This document shows, piece by piece, positions 37,241 through 45,525 of a stretch of 64,000 nt of DNA. Positions within the stretch are counted from its first letter, which is position 1. Every line of letters begins with the position of its first letter. This stretch comes from Microbulbifer litoralis (GTDB lineage: Bacteria; Pseudomonadota; Gammaproteobacteria; Pseudomonadales; Cellvibrionaceae), in NCBI RefSeq assembly GCF_023634065.1, contig NZ_JALKCV010000015.1, positions 1-64,000 on the forward strand, given 5' to 3'. A model generated the notes under the pieces. That model saw only the letters and a list, made by a program, of their open reading frames with translations, did not search any database and was not told where the DNA came from. Position numbers and translations under genes: made by a program.

Positions 37241-38212
37241 ATGAGCGAAAAGAAAGTGCTGATTACCGGTGCCTCCGGTTATGTGGGGCACCAGTTGGGG
37301 GAATTGCTGGCTGGGGAAATGGCGGTGGTGGGGGTGGACCTGCGCCCGCGCCCGGCCGCCTTCCCGATGTTCCAGATGGATATCTGCGACGGCGCCCTGG
37401 GCGAACTGTTGCGGGCGGAGGGCGTGACCCATGTGGTGCACCTGGCATCGGTGATGGCGGCGGGTCGCGATAGGGACCTCGAGTACCGCATCGATGTGGA
37501 GGGCACCGAGAATGTGCTCAAGGCCTGTATCTACGCGGGCGTCGAACATGTCACCGTGACCAGCAGTGGCGCCGCCTACGGCTACCACGCCGACAATCCC
37601 GAATGGCTGCAGGAGCACCACCCGCTGCGCGGCAATCCCGAATTCGGCTATTCCGACCACAAGCGCCTGGTGGAGGAAATGCTGGCCGCCTACCGCCAGC
37701 GCTACCCGCGACTGAAACAGCTGGTGTTCCGCCCCTGTTCCATCGTCGGCGCCACCACCAGCAACAAGATCGGTGAGCTGTTTTCCGGCCGCGCCATCCT
37801 CGATCCCGGCGGCTACAACTCGCCGTTTGTGTTTGTCTGGGACCGGGACGTGGTGCGCGCCATCCAGTTCGGTGTGCAGCGCGGTGCGGACGGCGTCTAC
37901 AACCTCGCCGGCGACGGCGCACTGACGCCGCGGGAGATCGCGCGGCTGTTGGGCAAGCCGCTGCGCACACCGCCGGTGTGGCTGGTGAAAGCGCTGCTGT
38001 GGATTGGCTACAGCCTGCGCCTGACGGACAGGCAGCCCGGGCAGGTGATGTTCCTGCAGTACCGACCGGTGCTGTCGAACCGACGCTTGAAAGAGGAGCT
38101 GGGCTTTGTGCCGGAAAAAACCTCCGCGGAGGCTTTTATCTATTTTGCCCGCGAGGCGCTGGATATCCGCGTGGCTGCGGATGCGGAAATCGCGGAGGGC
38201 ACCACCGTATGA
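37241..38212 (+). CDS. NAD-dependent epimerase/dehydratase-like extended SDR
   Basis: A 323-residue enzyme. The NAD-binding motif GASGYVG is at residues 10-16, and the catalytic pair YxxxK appears as YSDHK with SSGAAYG providing the Ser/Thr. This resembles nucleoside-sugar epimerases and 3-beta-hydroxysteroid dehydrogenase-like proteins. The C-terminal domain is short, and a hydrophobic PVWLVKALLWIGYSL segment occurs near residue 250. It starts 10 bases after the carrier gene and its stop overlaps the next start (ATGA). In this setting a dehydrogenase of a hydroxylated lipid or terpenoid is more likely than sugar epimerisation. Confidence 0.85.
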   Translation: MSEKKVLITGASGYVGHQLGELLAGEMAVVGVDLRPRPAAFPMFQMDICDGALGELLRAEGVTHVVHLASVMAAGRDRDLEYRIDVEGTENVLKACIYAGVEHVTVTSSGAAYGYHADNPEWLQEHHPLRGNPEFGYSDHKRLVEEMLAAYRQRYPRLKQLVFRPCSIVGATTSNKIGELFSGRAILDPGGYNSPFVFVWDRDVVRAIQFGVQRGADGVYNLAGDGALTPREIARLLGKPLRTPPVWLVKALLWIGYSLRLTDRQPGQVMFLQYRPVLSNRRLKEELGFVPEKTSAEAFIYFAREALDIRVAADAEIAEGTTV

Positions 38213-39033
38213 GTGGGGAAAGCGCGAGGAAAGTTTTTGTGGTAACCGGGGCCGCCGGCGGTCTCGGCTGGGCGACGGTGGAGGCGCTGGCGGCGCGTTA
38301 CCGGGCGCGCTTTGCGCTGGTCGACCTGCATCGGGAGGCGCTGGAAGCGCGCGCCGAGGCGCTGCGCGACCGCGGCGTCGAGGCCGATCTATTCACCGTC
38401 GACCTGTCCGATGAATCGGCCACGGCCGGGCTGGTCGCCGCGCTGCGGGCCCGCTATGCGCGCGTCGATCTGTTGGTCAACAACGCCGGTATCACCCACC
38501 GCAGCCTGTCGACCCGCACCAGCAATGCGGTGATCCGCCGGGTGATGGCGGTGGACTATCACGCGCCGGTGGAGCTGGCCCAGGGACTGCTGGCGGAACT
38601 GCACGTGGCATCCGGCTGCGTGGTCAATATCAGCTCCATGGCCGGCTGGATGCCGGTGCTCGGTCGCGCCGGTTACTGTGCGGCCAAGAGTGCGCTGCAC
38701 CAGTATTTCGAGACCTTCCGCGAGGAGGTGCGCGACGAGGGCATTCGCGTATTGATGGTCTACCCGAGTTTCGTCGCCACCGATATCGAACAGAATGCGC
38801 TGTCCGGCGACGGCGGTCGGGCGACCCACAAACAGAGCACCGTCGGCCAGGTGCGCAGCGCCGACTGGATGGCGGAAAAGATCGTCACCGCGCTGGAGCG
38901 CGGACAGGAGCGGCTCTTCCCGCGGGACCGTAGCCTGCTCGGCGCCTACCTGTACAAGCTGTTTCCACGCCTGTTTATGCAACAGATGGTGAAAAACTTC
39001 CGTGTGGAGCTGGATGTTGCCAGGCCTGGTTAG
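38209..39033 (+). CDS. Classical short-chain dehydrogenase/reductase
   Basis: A 274-residue SDR. The cofactor motif TGAAGGLG starts at about residue 13, NNAG follows near residue 92, and the active site is Ser in NISSMAG with YCAAK. Asp after the second strand (LVDLHREAL) indicates NAD rather than NADP. The C-terminal stretch SLLGAYLYKLFPRLFMQQMVKNF is hydrophobic and amphipathic, common in SDRs acting on membrane-bound or lipid substrates. Its ATG overlaps the epimerase stop, so this is the last gene of a tightly coupled four-gene operon. Confidence 0.9.
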   Translation: MSGESARKVFVVTGAAGGLGWATVEALAARYRARFALVDLHREALEARAEALRDRGVEADLFTVDLSDESATAGLVAALRARYARVDLLVNNAGITHRSLSTRTSNAVIRRVMAVDYHAPVELAQGLLAELHVASGCVVNISSMAGWMPVLGRAGYCAAKSALHQYFETFREEVRDEGIRVLMVYPSFVATDIEQNALSGDGGRATHKQSTVGQVRSADWMAEKIVTALERGQERLFPRDRSLLGAYLYKLFPRLFMQQMVKNFRVELDVARPG

Positions 39034-39093
39034 CAGCAGCGGCGTTGGGCCGGTTTGCGCGCGGGTCTCATCGCGCCGCCGGTCCGGCGCCAA

Positions 39094-39687
39094 TCAATCC
39101 AGCACCATCGGCACCACACTGGCTGCCAGCAGCACCCCCATGGTGATATTGAAACGGCGCAGGTACAGCGGGTCGTTCAGGACCTGCTTCAGGCCGACGC
39201 CGAACAGCAGCCAGATAATAATGCACGGACCGCCGATCGCGATAAATGTCAGCGCAATGCGCGCGATATCCTGCCACATCTCACCGGCTGGGCTGGTGAA
39301 GGCCGCCAGCGCGCCCACCGCCATGATCCAGCCCTTGGGATTGACCCACTGAAAGGCCACCGCCTGCAGGAAGGTGAAGGGTTTGCGGTTGTCCGCGGAG
39401 CCCACCTCGCGGGTATTGGCGATCACCCACGCCAGGTACAGCAGGTAGGCGATACCCGCCCAGCGAATGATTTCGTGCAGTACCGGGAAGCGGCTGAACA
39501 GGGTGCCCAGCCCCAGGCCAATGGCCACAATCATGGCCGGAAAGCCCAGGCAGATACCCAGCAGGTGCGGCAGCGAGCGGTGCACGCCGTAGTTCAGCCC
39601 GGACGACATGATCATCAGGTTGTTCGGGCCGGGTGTGATGCTGGTGGAAAAGGTGAACAGGGCGATGGGGATCAGGGCTTCTAACAC
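39094..39687 (-). CDS. LysE/RhtB-family amino-acid exporter
   Basis: A 197-residue membrane protein with about six helices. The N-terminal ALFTFSTSITPGPNNLMIMSSGLNYG carries the family motif TPGPN. A second family segment is AFQWVNPKGWIMAVGA. Members export lysine, homoserine, threonine or related small metabolites. The start is GTG at 39687 with GAGG nearby. It converges with the SDR gene and has no obvious functional link to it. Confidence 0.9.
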   Translation of the reverse strand: MLEALIPIALFTFSTSITPGPNNLMIMSSGLNYGVHRSLPHLLGICLGFPAMIVAIGLGLGTLFSRFPVLHEIIRWAGIAYLLYLAWVIANTREVGSADNRKPFTFLQAVAFQWVNPKGWIMAVGALAAFTSPAGEMWQDIARIALTFIAIGGPCIIIWLLFGVGLKQVLNDPLYLRRFNITMGVLLAASVVPMVLD

Positions 39688-39794
39688 GGTTGCCTCGGGC
39701 CGGATGTACAGGGGGGAGCATATCCCAGGCGCGGCGGTCAGGCGACGGGTCGTGCTAAAATTGGGGAGAATTTTTCTTCCGAAGCGGAAATTCC

Positions 39795-40574
39795 GTGCGA
39801 CTGATCGACAGCCACTGCCATTTCGATTTCGATGCGTTCGATCCGGACCGGCACCGCGTCTGGCAACAGTGCCGCCAGGTGGGTGTCGAGCGGCTGGTGA
39901 TTCCCGCTGTCAGTCCACCGCGCTGGCCGGCGTTGCGGGAGCTGGTGGCACAGCAGCGCGACTGGTATGCGGCGATCGGGCTGCATCCCTGGTGGGTGGC
40001 CGAAACGGAAATTGCCCCGGCGGAGTTGCAACGGCAGATTGCGCAACAGGTGGCGGAGTCCCCCTGTGTGGCGATCGGCGAGTGCGGCCTCGACGGGGCC
40101 ATCGTCACACCGCTGGCGGAGCAGGAACCACTGTTTCGCGCCCAGCTGGCACTGGCCGGCGAACTGAAGTTGCCGCTTATCGTGCACGCCTGTCGCTGCC
40201 ACAGCGAATTGTTGCGGCTGCTGAAAGAGTACCGCCCCAGCCGCGGCGGCGTGATCCACGCCTTCACTGGCAGCCCGGAGATAGCACGGGAATACTGGAA
40301 ACTGGGGTTTTACCTCGGCGCCGGCGGTACCATCACCTACCAGCGCGCGGCCAAGACGCGCCGCGCTTTCGCCGCGCTGCCGCTGGAGGCCATACTGCTG
40401 GAATCCGACGCGCCGGATATGCCGTTGCAGGGGCACCAGGGCCAGCGCAACAGCCCCGAGTACCTGCCGCATATCGCCGCGGCCCTGGCCGGGCTGCGGG
40501 GCATTTCCGTGGCCCGGGTGGCGGAACAGACCCGCCGCAACACTGAACGGTTATTTGCCCTCGATGAATTTTGA
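39795..40574 (+). CDS. TatD-family metal-dependent hydrolase
   Basis: A 259-residue TIM-barrel enzyme. Metal ligands and motifs are in order: DSHCHFD, AIGLHP, IGECGLD, PLIVHACR, IHAFTGS and LESDAPDMP. TatD-type proteins are 3'-5' DNA exonucleases or hydrolases with roles in repair or D-aminoacyl-tRNA processing, depending on subgroup. GTG start at 39795. The end overlaps the CsdA-CsdE gene by 11 bases in another frame. Confidence 0.92.
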   Translation: MRLIDSHCHFDFDAFDPDRHRVWQQCRQVGVERLVIPAVSPPRWPALRELVAQQRDWYAAIGLHPWWVAETEIAPAELQRQIAQQVAESPCVAIGECGLDGAIVTPLAEQEPLFRAQLALAGELKLPLIVHACRCHSELLRLLKEYRPSRGGVIHAFTGSPEIAREYWKLGFYLGAGGTITYQRAAKTRRAFAALPLEAILLESDAPDMPLQGHQGQRNSPEYLPHIAAALAGLRGISVARVAEQTRRNTERLFALDEF

Positions 40575-42228
40575 TCCCCATGCCTTCAAGGAGTGTTTCC
40601 CGCTGTTCGCACAGCCGGAAAACAGAGACCTCGTCTACCTGGACAACGCCGCCACCACCCAGAAACCGGAGGTGGTGATCGGCGCGATCGGCGATTTCTA
40701 CCGGCACTGCAATGCCAACACCCACCGCTCCAGCCACCGGCTCGCGCGCCGCGCCACGGAAATGGTGGAAAGGGTGCGTCGCCAGTCGGCCGCCTTTCTG
40801 AACGCGGCCAGTGCCCGCGAGATGATTTTCTGCCGCGGTGCCACCGAAGCCCTCAACCTGCTTGCCTACAGCCTCTGCAGCGAATTGCGCCGCGGCGACG
40901 AAATCGTGATTTCCACCGCCGAGCACCACGCCAATATCGTGCCCTGGCAGATGATGGCGCAGCGTCACGGCCTGATGCTGCGCTATGTGCCCCATGTCGC
41001 CGGCGTGCCGCAGTTCGGGCGCCTGGACGAAGTGCTGAATGAGCGCACGCGTATCGTCTCGCTGGCCGGGGGCTCCAACGCGCTGGGCCTGCGCCCGGAC
41101 CTGGCGGATATCGGGCGGCAACTGCGTGGACACAACCTGCGCTGGATTGTCGATGGCGCGCAACTGGCCGCCCACGAAACGGTCGATGTGCGGGCGATCG
41201 GCTGCGATTTTTTTGTCTGTTCGGCGCACAAGTTTTACGGTCCCAGTGGCATCGGCCTGCTGTATGGCCGCGAGTCGCTGCTGCGCAACCTGCCACCCTG
41301 GCAGGGCGGCGGGGAGATGATCGCCCGGGTCGATCTCTACGCGAGCGAATACGCCGCGCCGCCACACCGGTTCGAGGCGGGCACGTCGCCGCTGGCCGCG
41401 ATCGCCGGATTGGGCGCTGCGCTGGAATTTCTCACAGCCTGCGATCGTGCAGCCATTGCAACCCACGAGCAGTCGTTGTTGTCTGAGCTGCATCGCGACG
41501 TGGCGGCGCTGGCCGGCTTGCGCCTGCTCAGCCAGCCGCGGGACAACCTGGGTATTGTCGCCTTTGCACTGGAGCAAGGCAGTCCGACAGACCTGATGCA
41601 CTGGCTGGATGAAAAAGAGATCGCCGTGCGCGTGGGGCACCACTGCGCCCAGCCGCTGATACGCGCCGCCGGCGAGACGGTCACCCTGCGCGCGTCGCTG
41701 GCCGGTTACAACACGCGCGAGGACATTGAGGCACTGTTGAATGCACTGCGGGACTACCAGTCATTCTCCGGATCTGCAGTCGATACCCCGACACTGTCGC
41801 TTGCGGGCGACTGGGATGGTGATGATCTCTCGGGCCTGCCGGTGGAGCAGCTTGCAGCACAGCGCAGCTGGCAGGATCGCTACCGGGAGGTGATGCGCTG
41901 GGGCAGGGCCATTGGCCGCAAACCCGCGATTCGCAGGCCGGAAAACCTGGTGCGGGGTTGTGAGTCCGATGCCTGGCTGGTGCACCGGCAGCGGGGTGGG
42001 CGGCACTATTTCGCATTGGACAGCGACAGCCGTATCGTCAAGGGGCTGGGGGCCCTGCTGTTGTCGCAGGTGGATGGCCACAGTGCAGCGGAGATTCGCG
42101 CGCGCGACCTGGCCGGACTGTTCGCTGAGCTGGGGCTGGAAAAACACCTGAGCGAATCCCGCAGCAACGGTTTTTACGCGCTCTTGCAACAGGTACTGGA
42201 ATATGCCGGCCGGGCGGGAAGCGCGTAG
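40564..42228 (+). CDS. csdA: Cysteine desulfurase CsdA fused to sulfur acceptor CsdE/SufE
   Basis: A 554-residue fusion. Residues 1-400 are a SufS/CsdA desulfurase: DNAATTQKP, HH at 121-122, D197 in VDGAQ, the PLP lysine K223 in CSAHKFYGP and the active cysteine C361 in VRVGHHCAQP. Residues about 430-550 are a SufE/CsdE domain: SWQDRYREVMRWGR, C466 in NLVRGCESDAW, IVKGLGALLLSQ and LSESRSNGFY. Sulfur should pass from C361 to C466 inside one chain. In E. coli, CsdA, CsdE and CsdL/TcdA are separate and act together in ct6A tRNA modification; TcdA is the convergent neighbour here. The ATG at 40564 is within the tatD end. Confidence 0.92.
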   Translation: MNFDPHAFKECFPLFAQPENRDLVYLDNAATTQKPEVVIGAIGDFYRHCNANTHRSSHRLARRATEMVERVRRQSAAFLNAASAREMIFCRGATEALNLLAYSLCSELRRGDEIVISTAEHHANIVPWQMMAQRHGLMLRYVPHVAGVPQFGRLDEVLNERTRIVSLAGGSNALGLRPDLADIGRQLRGHNLRWIVDGAQLAAHETVDVRAIGCDFFVCSAHKFYGPSGIGLLYGRESLLRNLPPWQGGGEMIARVDLYASEYAAPPHRFEAGTSPLAAIAGLGAALEFLTACDRAAIATHEQSLLSELHRDVAALAGLRLLSQPRDNLGIVAFALEQGSPTDLMHWLDEKEIAVRVGHHCAQPLIRAAGETVTLRASLAGYNTREDIEALLNALRDYQSFSGSAVDTPTLSLAGDWDGDDLSGLPVEQLAAQRSWQDRYREVMRWGRAIGRKPAIRRPENLVRGCESDAWLVHRQRGGRHYFALDSDSRIVKGLGALLLSQVDGHSAAEIRARDLAGLFAELGLEKHLSESRSNGFYALLQQVLEYAGRAGSA

Positions 42229-42243
42229 CCGGCGTATTTCCAG

Positions 42244-43044
42244 TCAGCGCTGTTTCTGCAGCAGCCGCTCGATCCCCCGCGCTGCGGCGGCGAAGCCGAA
42301 GCTGCCGGTGACCATGGTGGCGGCGCCGAAGCCGCCGCTGCAGTCCAGTTTGACGCCGCCCTGCATGGCACTTTTCTGTTGGCATACGGCGCCGTCCGGC
42401 TGCGGGTAGACCATCGGTTCCGACGAATAGATGGTGTCGACTCCAAACTGGCGCCTGCGGGATTTCTGGAAGTTGTGGAAGCGATAGAGGTGGCTGCGCA
42501 CCTTGGCCAGCATCGGGTCGTTGTGGGTGCGGCCCAGGTCGGCGCAGGTAATGCGGGACGGATCGCGCTTGCCGCCGGCGGAGCCCACGCTGACCAGGCG
42601 CAGTTTGCGCGCCTTGCAGTAGGCAATCAATGCGGCCTTGACCCGCGCGGCATCGATCGCGTCGATCACCACGTCGATCGGCTGCTGTTCCGGGTCCAGC
42701 AGTTCCGCGAAGTTGTCGGCGGCGATGAAATCCTCCACCGCCTCCAGTTGTATTTCCGGGTTGATGCCGCGCAGGCGCTCCGCCATCACTTCCACTTTTA
42801 CCCGGCCGATGGTGTCGGCCAGGGCGTGGCTCTGGCGATTGCTGTTGGTGATGCAGATATCGTCCAGATCGACCAGCGTGATCCGGCCCACGCCCGAACG
42901 CGCCAGCGCCTCGGCGGTCCAGCTGCCGACGCCGCCGATACCGACGACCACGAAGTGGGCGCCGTGCAGCAGCGGCAGGGCATGTTCGCCGTATAGGCGG
43001 GCGATACCACCGAAGCGTTGCAGGTATTGTTCAGACAGGTCCAT
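42244..43044 (-). CDS. tcdA: tRNA threonylcarbamoyladenosine dehydratase TcdA (CsdL)
   Basis: A 266-residue E1-like enzyme. It has the adenylation P-loop VVVGIGGVGSWTAEALARSG, DLDDICITNSNRQSHA, and the later VIDAID and SAGGKRDPSRI motifs, and a hydrophobic C-terminal GSFGFAAAARG region. TcdA uses ATP to cyclise t6A37 to ct6A in tRNAs reading ANN codons, with a sulfur relay from CsdA/CsdE. The ATG at 43044 has GAGG close by. It converges with the CsdA-CsdE fusion with a 15-bp gap, so the three activities are kept as a locus. Confidence 0.94.
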   Translation of the reverse strand: MDLSEQYLQRFGGIARLYGEHALPLLHGAHFVVVGIGGVGSWTAEALARSGVGRITLVDLDDICITNSNRQSHALADTIGRVKVEVMAERLRGINPEIQLEAVEDFIAADNFAELLDPEQQPIDVVIDAIDAARVKAALIAYCKARKLRLVSVGSAGGKRDPSRITCADLGRTHNDPMLAKVRSHLYRFHNFQKSRRRQFGVDTIYSSEPMVYPQPDGAVCQQKSAMQGGVKLDCSGGFGAATMVTGSFGFAAAARGIERLLQKQR

Positions 43045-43082
43045 GGACACCTCTATAGATCTCTACTGCGCGGGCGCATGGC

Positions 43083-43535
43083 TCACCGGGGCTTCCAGGG
43101 GGCTCCACTATCGTTCAGATCCTCCAGAAACCGGTGCTCTTCCGCCGCGTCGGGTAGCCGGCACTGCGCGGGGCGGCCGAACAGGCGGTAGCGATTGCGG
43201 GCGATCCGGTCGTAGATCCAGTCGCGCAGTGGGCGCGGTACTATACGCAGCAGTGCCAGATGACGCCAGGGGCCCGGTAGCCGGGCGATGATGCGCAGCG
43301 CGGCTTCACTGCGGTGGTACTGCTCGCAGTGGTCGCCGCGACACTCCAGCAGGATCACTGTCTCATAGCGATCGAGCGGCAGGCCCAGCCGTGTCAGTAA
43401 CTGCTGGCCGGCGGGGGACTGTACCCGGCACAGGGTAAATACGGCATCCCGGTCGCGTTCCAGCACAAAGCGGCTCCAGCCGTTGCACAGGTTGCACTGG
43501 CTGTCGAACAGGATGATCTTCTCGGGTGGGGGCAT
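43083..43535 (-). CDS. DCC-family thiol-disulfide oxidoreductase-like protein (DUF393)
   Basis: A 150-residue protein. The DCC motif FDSQCNLCNGW starts near residue 9, with CxxC as the likely redox pair. The remainder follows the family: an RDAVFTLCRVQSPAGQQLL segment, then a helix-rich C-terminal half (LLRIVPRPLRDWIYDRIARNRYRLFGR). The ATG at 43535 gives the normal family N-terminus; the frame is open to a TTG at 43601. It is directly downstream of slyD on the same strand, so one transcript is likely. Confidence 0.85.
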   Translation of the reverse strand: MPPPEKIILFDSQCNLCNGWSRFVLERDRDAVFTLCRVQSPAGQQLLTRLGLPLDRYETVILLECRGDHCEQYHRSEAALRIIARLPGPWRHLALLRIVPRPLRDWIYDRIARNRYRLFGRPAQCRLPDAAEEHRFLEDLNDSGAPWKPR

Positions 43536-43603
43536 GGCGGTTGCAGGCCGGGGAGGGCAGGCCTGGGGCGAGGGGCGGCGGATAGCCGCCCCGGTGTGCA
43601 ATA

Positions 43604-44068
43604 TCAGTGCACGTGGCCGTGATCAATCTCTTCCGCAGTGGCTTCGCGTACGGAAACCACTTCGATATCGAAGTGCAGTTCCACGCCGGCCAGCGGGTGG
43701 TTGCCGTTGATGGTCACGTTGTCGCCGTCGATATCGATAACTTCCACCTCGATCGGCTGGCCCTCGGTGCTCTGGGCGCGAAACGCCATGCCGACTTCCA
43801 GCTTATCCACACCGCCAAAGGCACTGCGCGGCAGAGTCTGGATCAGCTCCGGATTCTGGGGGCCGTAGGCCTCTTCCGCCGGGATGACGGCGGTGAACTT
43901 GTCGCCGGAGTCTTTCTCGAGCATTTCCCGCTCCAGACCGGGGATGATGTTACCCACGCCCTGCAGGTACTTGAGCGGTTCGCCACCGGAGGAGGAATCG
44001 ATGACTGTACCGTCGGCATCTTTCAGGGTGTAGTGCATTTCCACTACGGAGTGGTTGGCAATCTTCAT
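43604..44068 (-). CDS. slyD: SlyD-like FKBP peptidyl-prolyl isomerase
   Basis: A 154-residue protein. The FKBP part (DGTVIDSSSGGEPLKYLQGVGNIIPGLEREML...) is interrupted by an inserted chaperone flap (about residues 70-130; IPAEEAYGPQNPELIQTLPRSAF, NGNHPLAG), and the end is a short EEIDHGHVH. SlyD assists folding and, through His- and Cys-rich tails, nickel delivery. The tail here is very short, so strong metal storage is unlikely. Confidence 0.92.
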   Translation of the reverse strand: MKIANHSVVEMHYTLKDADGTVIDSSSGGEPLKYLQGVGNIIPGLEREMLEKDSGDKFTAVIPAEEAYGPQNPELIQTLPRSAFGGVDKLEVGMAFRAQSTEGQPIEVEVIDIDGDNVTINGNHPLAGVELHFDIEVVSVREATAEEIDHGHVH

Positions 44069-44231
44069 GAATAATCTCTGGGAAGGTCGATGAGTGATGT
44101 AGCGCTTACCGCATGCGGTGTCTATGGGAAAGGCTGCGAGCGGCCATTGTATTGACAGGTCCGCCGGGTCGCAACCGGCGGCACTGGGGCAAGTATAGAA
44201 GGAATGGGGAGGCGGGGGACAGCGGTTGTGT

Positions 44232-44591
44232 TCAGCAGGCGATGCAGAGGTCTTCCTCGCAGTCCTGGTAGAGGCTCCCGGCGGTCTCGACCAGCTGCGT
44301 GCTCAACTGGCAGGAAAAGCCCAGCTCCACCAGGCGCAGTTCGAGAAACTCGAGCATGGCTTCGAACAGGGTGGGGTTGAGGCCGCGGGCGAGAAAGCTG
44401 GCCCGGCTGCTGCGGACCGGTTCCGGCTGCGATGAAAGGGCGTGGTTGAGAAACTGTGCCTGGCGCGTCTGTTGCTTGCCGTGATCGCTGGTCTCGAACT
44501 GGGACAGGTGGCGGCCGATGGCCTGGTAAAATTCCGCCACCGTCCGGTTTATAAATCGGCTTCCGCCGACCTGGTCCAACAGGTTGCTCAT
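44232..44591 (-). CDS. Globin-fold protein, divergent truncated-globin-like
   Basis: A 119-residue cytosolic protein. The start LLDQVGGSRFINRTVAEFYQAIGRHLSQFE recalls truncated haemoglobins (GG...I...V..FY). The QAQFLNHALS segment matches the E-helix region. Where the proximal histidine is normally found the sequence has SSRASFLARGLNPTLFEAML, without a His in register, so haem binding is uncertain. Three Cys lie in the last nine residues (DCEEDLCIAC). Assignment rests on pattern only. Confidence 0.5.
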   Translation of the reverse strand: MSNLLDQVGGSRFINRTVAEFYQAIGRHLSQFETSDHGKQQTRQAQFLNHALSSQPEPVRSSRASFLARGLNPTLFEAMLEFLELRLVELGFSCQLSTQLVETAGSLYQDCEEDLCIAC

Positions 44592-44998
44592 ACTCGCTTC
44601 CCCCCAAGAGAAGTTGACGCTGTAATCGGATGTAATTCGAAGGGTATCGCCGAGCCAAAAAAGGACGGCAGGTAACTTCGGTCTTGCCGCGGCTCAATGG
44701 CGGTAAATCTTTATGGGGCGCAGACTACGGTATAACCTCTGCGCTGCCAACGCGCATTCAAGAAATTGTCATCTTGTTCGTCGGGTTGTCCTTCGGCAAC
44801 AGGATATGAATTGACGGTCACTGCCGGGCTGCAGGTGCCTGTCTTTGCGCCCGGCGATTCTGTTTTTCGACAACAATGCGCGGGCTGAAACGGGTGGTGT
44901 CCGGCGTGGTGCGGGGCGTTGACCGGTGCGGGCCCGCCGCCTTGAAAGCTGGTAGACTCCCGGGTCGGATTCACCCAATTTGACCAGCGAGGTTAGCG
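44592..44998. other. 407-bp divergent intergenic region
   Basis: It separates the globin-like gene (minus) from the HIT gene (plus). A 7-bp inverted repeat GCGCAGA/TCTGCGC lies at 44718-44744 around GGTATAACC. An 87-codon minus frame at 44711-44974 lacks a ribosome site and family features, so I do not call it. Confidence 0.5.
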
Positions 44999-45424
44999 AT
45001 GGCGAGTATCTTTACCCAGATCATCAACGGCGACTTACCGGGGCATTTCATCTGGCGCGACGACAAGGCGGTGGCGATCATGACCATCGCGCCGATCAAA
45101 CCGGGCCACTGCCTGGTGATTCCGGTGGAAGAGATAAATCACTGGGACGATGTGCCGGAGGACATTGCCGCACACGTGATGCTGGTGGCGCAGAAAGTGG
45201 CCAAGGGGCTGAAAGCGGTTTACAAACCGGAGCGGGTCGGTGTGATGGTGGCCGGGCTGGAAGTCCCGCACACCCATTTCCACCTGTTGCCGGTGGACGC
45301 CATTTCGGAACTGGATTTTTCCCGCCAGCAGCCTGCGGAATCGGCAGAACTGGCCGCTGAGGCGGAGAAAATCCGCGCCGCGCTCGGCGAAATGGGATAC
45401 ACCGAGGCGAATTGCGGCCAGTGA
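44999..45424 (+). CDS. HIT-family nucleotide hydrolase
   Basis: A 141-residue protein. The N-terminal FTQIINGDLPGHFIWRDDKAVAIMTIAPIKPGHCLVIP and the histidine triad VPHTHFHLLP (HxHxH) identify it. HIT proteins hydrolyse aminoacyl- or other substituted AMP compounds. GAGG lies upstream of the ATG. An adenosine-phosphoramidase or dinucleotide role cannot be told apart from sequence. Confidence 0.93.
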   Translation: MASIFTQIINGDLPGHFIWRDDKAVAIMTIAPIKPGHCLVIPVEEINHWDDVPEDIAAHVMLVAQKVAKGLKAVYKPERVGVMVAGLEVPHTHFHLLPVDAISELDFSRQQPAESAELAAEAEKIRAALGEMGYTEANCGQ

Positions 45425-45525
45425 CGGCCCACGGCCCCCGCTGTGATTTTTCCCGGCCCTGCATCCGGGGCCGGCCGGTGGCGCGTCTATTGGACAGAAT
45501 CGGTAAAAACTACGAGGGGCAACTC

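Noticed and set aside
44711..44974. An 87-codon minus-strand frame between the globin-like and HIT genes
   Set aside because: No ribosome site, no recognisable domain, and it overlaps the probable divergent promoters.
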